NCBI RefSeq assembly: GCF_000382325.1
Contig: NZ_KB908056.1
Location: forward strand, 62,001 to 126,000
DNA length: 64,000 bases
Origin: Woodsholea maritima DSM 17123
GTDB taxonomy: Bacteria > Pseudomonadota > Alphaproteobacteria > Caulobacterales > Maricaulaceae
Direction: 5' to 3'
Under the pieces are notes generated by a model. It was not told the DNA's origin, made no database searches, and was given only the letters and a program-made list of their open reading frames with translations. The position numbers and the translations under genes are program-made. This document shows, piece by piece, positions 62,588-64,000 of this stretch; position 1 is the first letter of the stretch, and each line of letters opens with the position of its first letter.

Positions 62588-63498
62588 TATCCGGCCTGCC
62601 CTTGGCTGGGGGCTTCACCTGCATCTTCACTCACCAAGGGGACCGGCGGATTAGCCTCTGGCGCAGGGGTCGGCTCATAGGGCCAGACCCAGACCAGATC
62701 AATCGGTGCCGCCTCAGAGTAAAGGCGAACCCGCCAGTGCCCATCACGATCGCGTACAGCCTCACCAATCGGAAGCCCGCGCGGTAAGACATTATCATCG
62801 CCCGAAGAAACGATACGGTCGCCCTCAATCAGATCTGGTTCACGACCCAGATATTCCAAACGTGGGAAATCAGAGTTATCACCCACCAACAGCGCGCGGG
62901 CATTGGAGCGATCCGCCATCACCGACACACGACTGTTCAAATCAGTCAGCATTAAAACGCGCGAGGAGGTCATCCCGACATCGACCGTACGTCCCACCAG
63001 GCCATAGATATTGACCACCGGATAGCCTTCGCGGATGCCGTCTTCATAGCCAATGCCGATAAGGCGCGCACGTACGAACGGCCCGCGCTGTTCAGCCACG
63101 GTCCAGGCCGAAATACGCGTCCCGAGCGCAGGCGTTTGCAGATTGAGCGCCTCTTCATAGAGCTGTACCCGATCGCGCAGGGTCAAGGCCAGATCGCGCC
63201 AGGCGCGCAATTCGATCAGCTCTTCGTGGAGAGCACGGTTTTCCTGGGCCAATTCCCACTGACGTTTCCACCATGGCCCGATATTGCGAAGCCCGCGCCA
63301 GGGTTTAGCCCCGATTTCCAGGGCGGGCGTCGCCACATCATCAAACATGGCGCGAAAGGTCGACAACATGGGCGCGCGATGCGCCGGGCGATCAAAGGCG
63401 ATCAAGGCCGCAGAAATGCCAATAAGAATAATGAAGAAGGTCCGCGAGAAGCGGACCCCATCATCGCCTTCGCGCTTTGATGGTCCAAACAGAGCCAC
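62587..63498 (-). CDS. mreC: Rod shape-determining protein MreC
   Basis: 303 residues. One membrane helix (about 18-36), a coiled coil (about 75-115, WELAQENRALHEELIELRAW), then the beta-domain pair: ISAWTVAEQRGPFVRARLIG, GYPVVNIYGLVGRTVDVGMT, ALLVGDNSDFPRLEYLGREP, and IVSSGDDNVLPRGLPIGEAV. A Pro-rich, low-complexity tail ends the protein. MreC connects the MreB cytoskeleton to PBP2 in the periplasm. Follows mreB by 34 bases. Confidence 0.93.
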   Translation of the reverse strand: MALFGPSKREGDDGVRFSRTFFIILIGISAALIAFDRPAHRAPMLSTFRAMFDDVATPALEIGAKPWRGLRNIGPWWKRQWELAQENRALHEELIELRAWRDLALTLRDRVQLYEEALNLQTPALGTRISAWTVAEQRGPFVRARLIGIGYEDGIREGYPVVNIYGLVGRTVDVGMTSSRVLMLTDLNSRVSVMADRSNARALLVGDNSDFPRLEYLGREPDLIEGDRIVSSGDDNVLPRGLPIGEAVRDRDGHWRVRLYSEAAPIDLVWVWPYEPTPAPEANPPVPLVSEDAGEAPSQGQAG

Positions 63499-63532
63499 GC
63501 GCGTCCTTGCCCCTCTTCCCGGTTAGAGCCGC

Positions 63533-64000
<468 letters not shown>

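Overview
This 64 kb window looks like part of an alphaproteobacterial chromosome of the Caulobacterales/Maricaulales type (stalked or prosthecate, dimorphic relatives such as Maricaulis or Oceanicaulis). The evidence is the combination of genes rarely found together elsewhere: FliX, FlbY, FlaEY, FlaF, FlbT, a FlmG-type flagellin glycosyltransferase, a TipN-like polarity protein, a DUF6468 flagellar gene, several perfect CtrA boxes (TTAA-N7-TTAA) and sigma-54 flagellar promoters with inverted-repeat enhancer candidates. No rRNA, tRNA, CRISPR array, insertion sequence or prophage was recognised. Species-level placement is inference only.

Layout. (1) 1-13838: flagellar genes. A minus-strand fliL-fliM-DUF6468-motE-(periplasmic protein) operon is divergent from flgF-flgG-flgA-flgH. 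Then dksA, fliX, the flgI-flgJ(cheL)-flbY operon and the large flaEY. (2) 13950-26552: a nonulosonic (pseudaminic) acid island with PseB, PseF, PseI, PseG and PseC, but no recognisable PseH. It also carries a five-gene accessory operon (ATP-grasp, NodB-like deacetylase, DegT aminotransferase, DRE-TIM aldolase, sugar methylase), a 2OG-Fe(II) oxygenase, another methyltransferase and a degenerate second cytidylyltransferase. (3) 26629-34976: four short flagellins, FlaG, FlaF, FlbT, the FlmG-like glycosyltransferase and a methyltransferase. (4) 35063-43760: housekeeping and accessory genes: MoxR/acetyltransferase/VWA, chorismate mutase, Hpt, small membrane proteins, MaoC, MarR, HPPD, MaiA, DUF418. 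(5) 43934-46273: a TipN-like polarity factor. (6) 46333-58885: GNAT, a complete Mla/MCE-type lipid transporter, an MFS transporter, an uncharacterised GT4/methyltransferase/toroid/methyltransferase group, a lipoprotein, prolyl aminopeptidase and an NSS transporter. (7) 59035-64000: the cell-shape operon mreB(partial)-mreC-mreD-mrdA-rodA.

How the parts fit. Regions 1-3 together would build and regulate a polar flagellum. The hook and basal-body operons and the flagellins have sigma-54 promoters with a FlbD-type enhancer candidate at a nearly fixed distance of about 105-125 bp upstream of the predicted start. Flagellin translation is probably tuned by FlbT/FlaF acting on flagellin mRNA leaders. 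The nonulosonate island probably makes the activated sugar that the FlmG-like enzyme puts on flagellin.

The most interesting observations are: (a) hairpins with A-rich loops and different stems in all four flagellin leaders or upstream intervals; (b) the accessory sugar-decoration operon next to the Pse genes; (c) a cytidylyltransferase paralogue lacking the nucleotide-binding loop; (d) an uncharacterised four-gene glycosyltransferase/methyltransferase/terpene-cyclase-fold group; (e) FlaEY read as a beta-propeller placed between two hook-protein-like segments.
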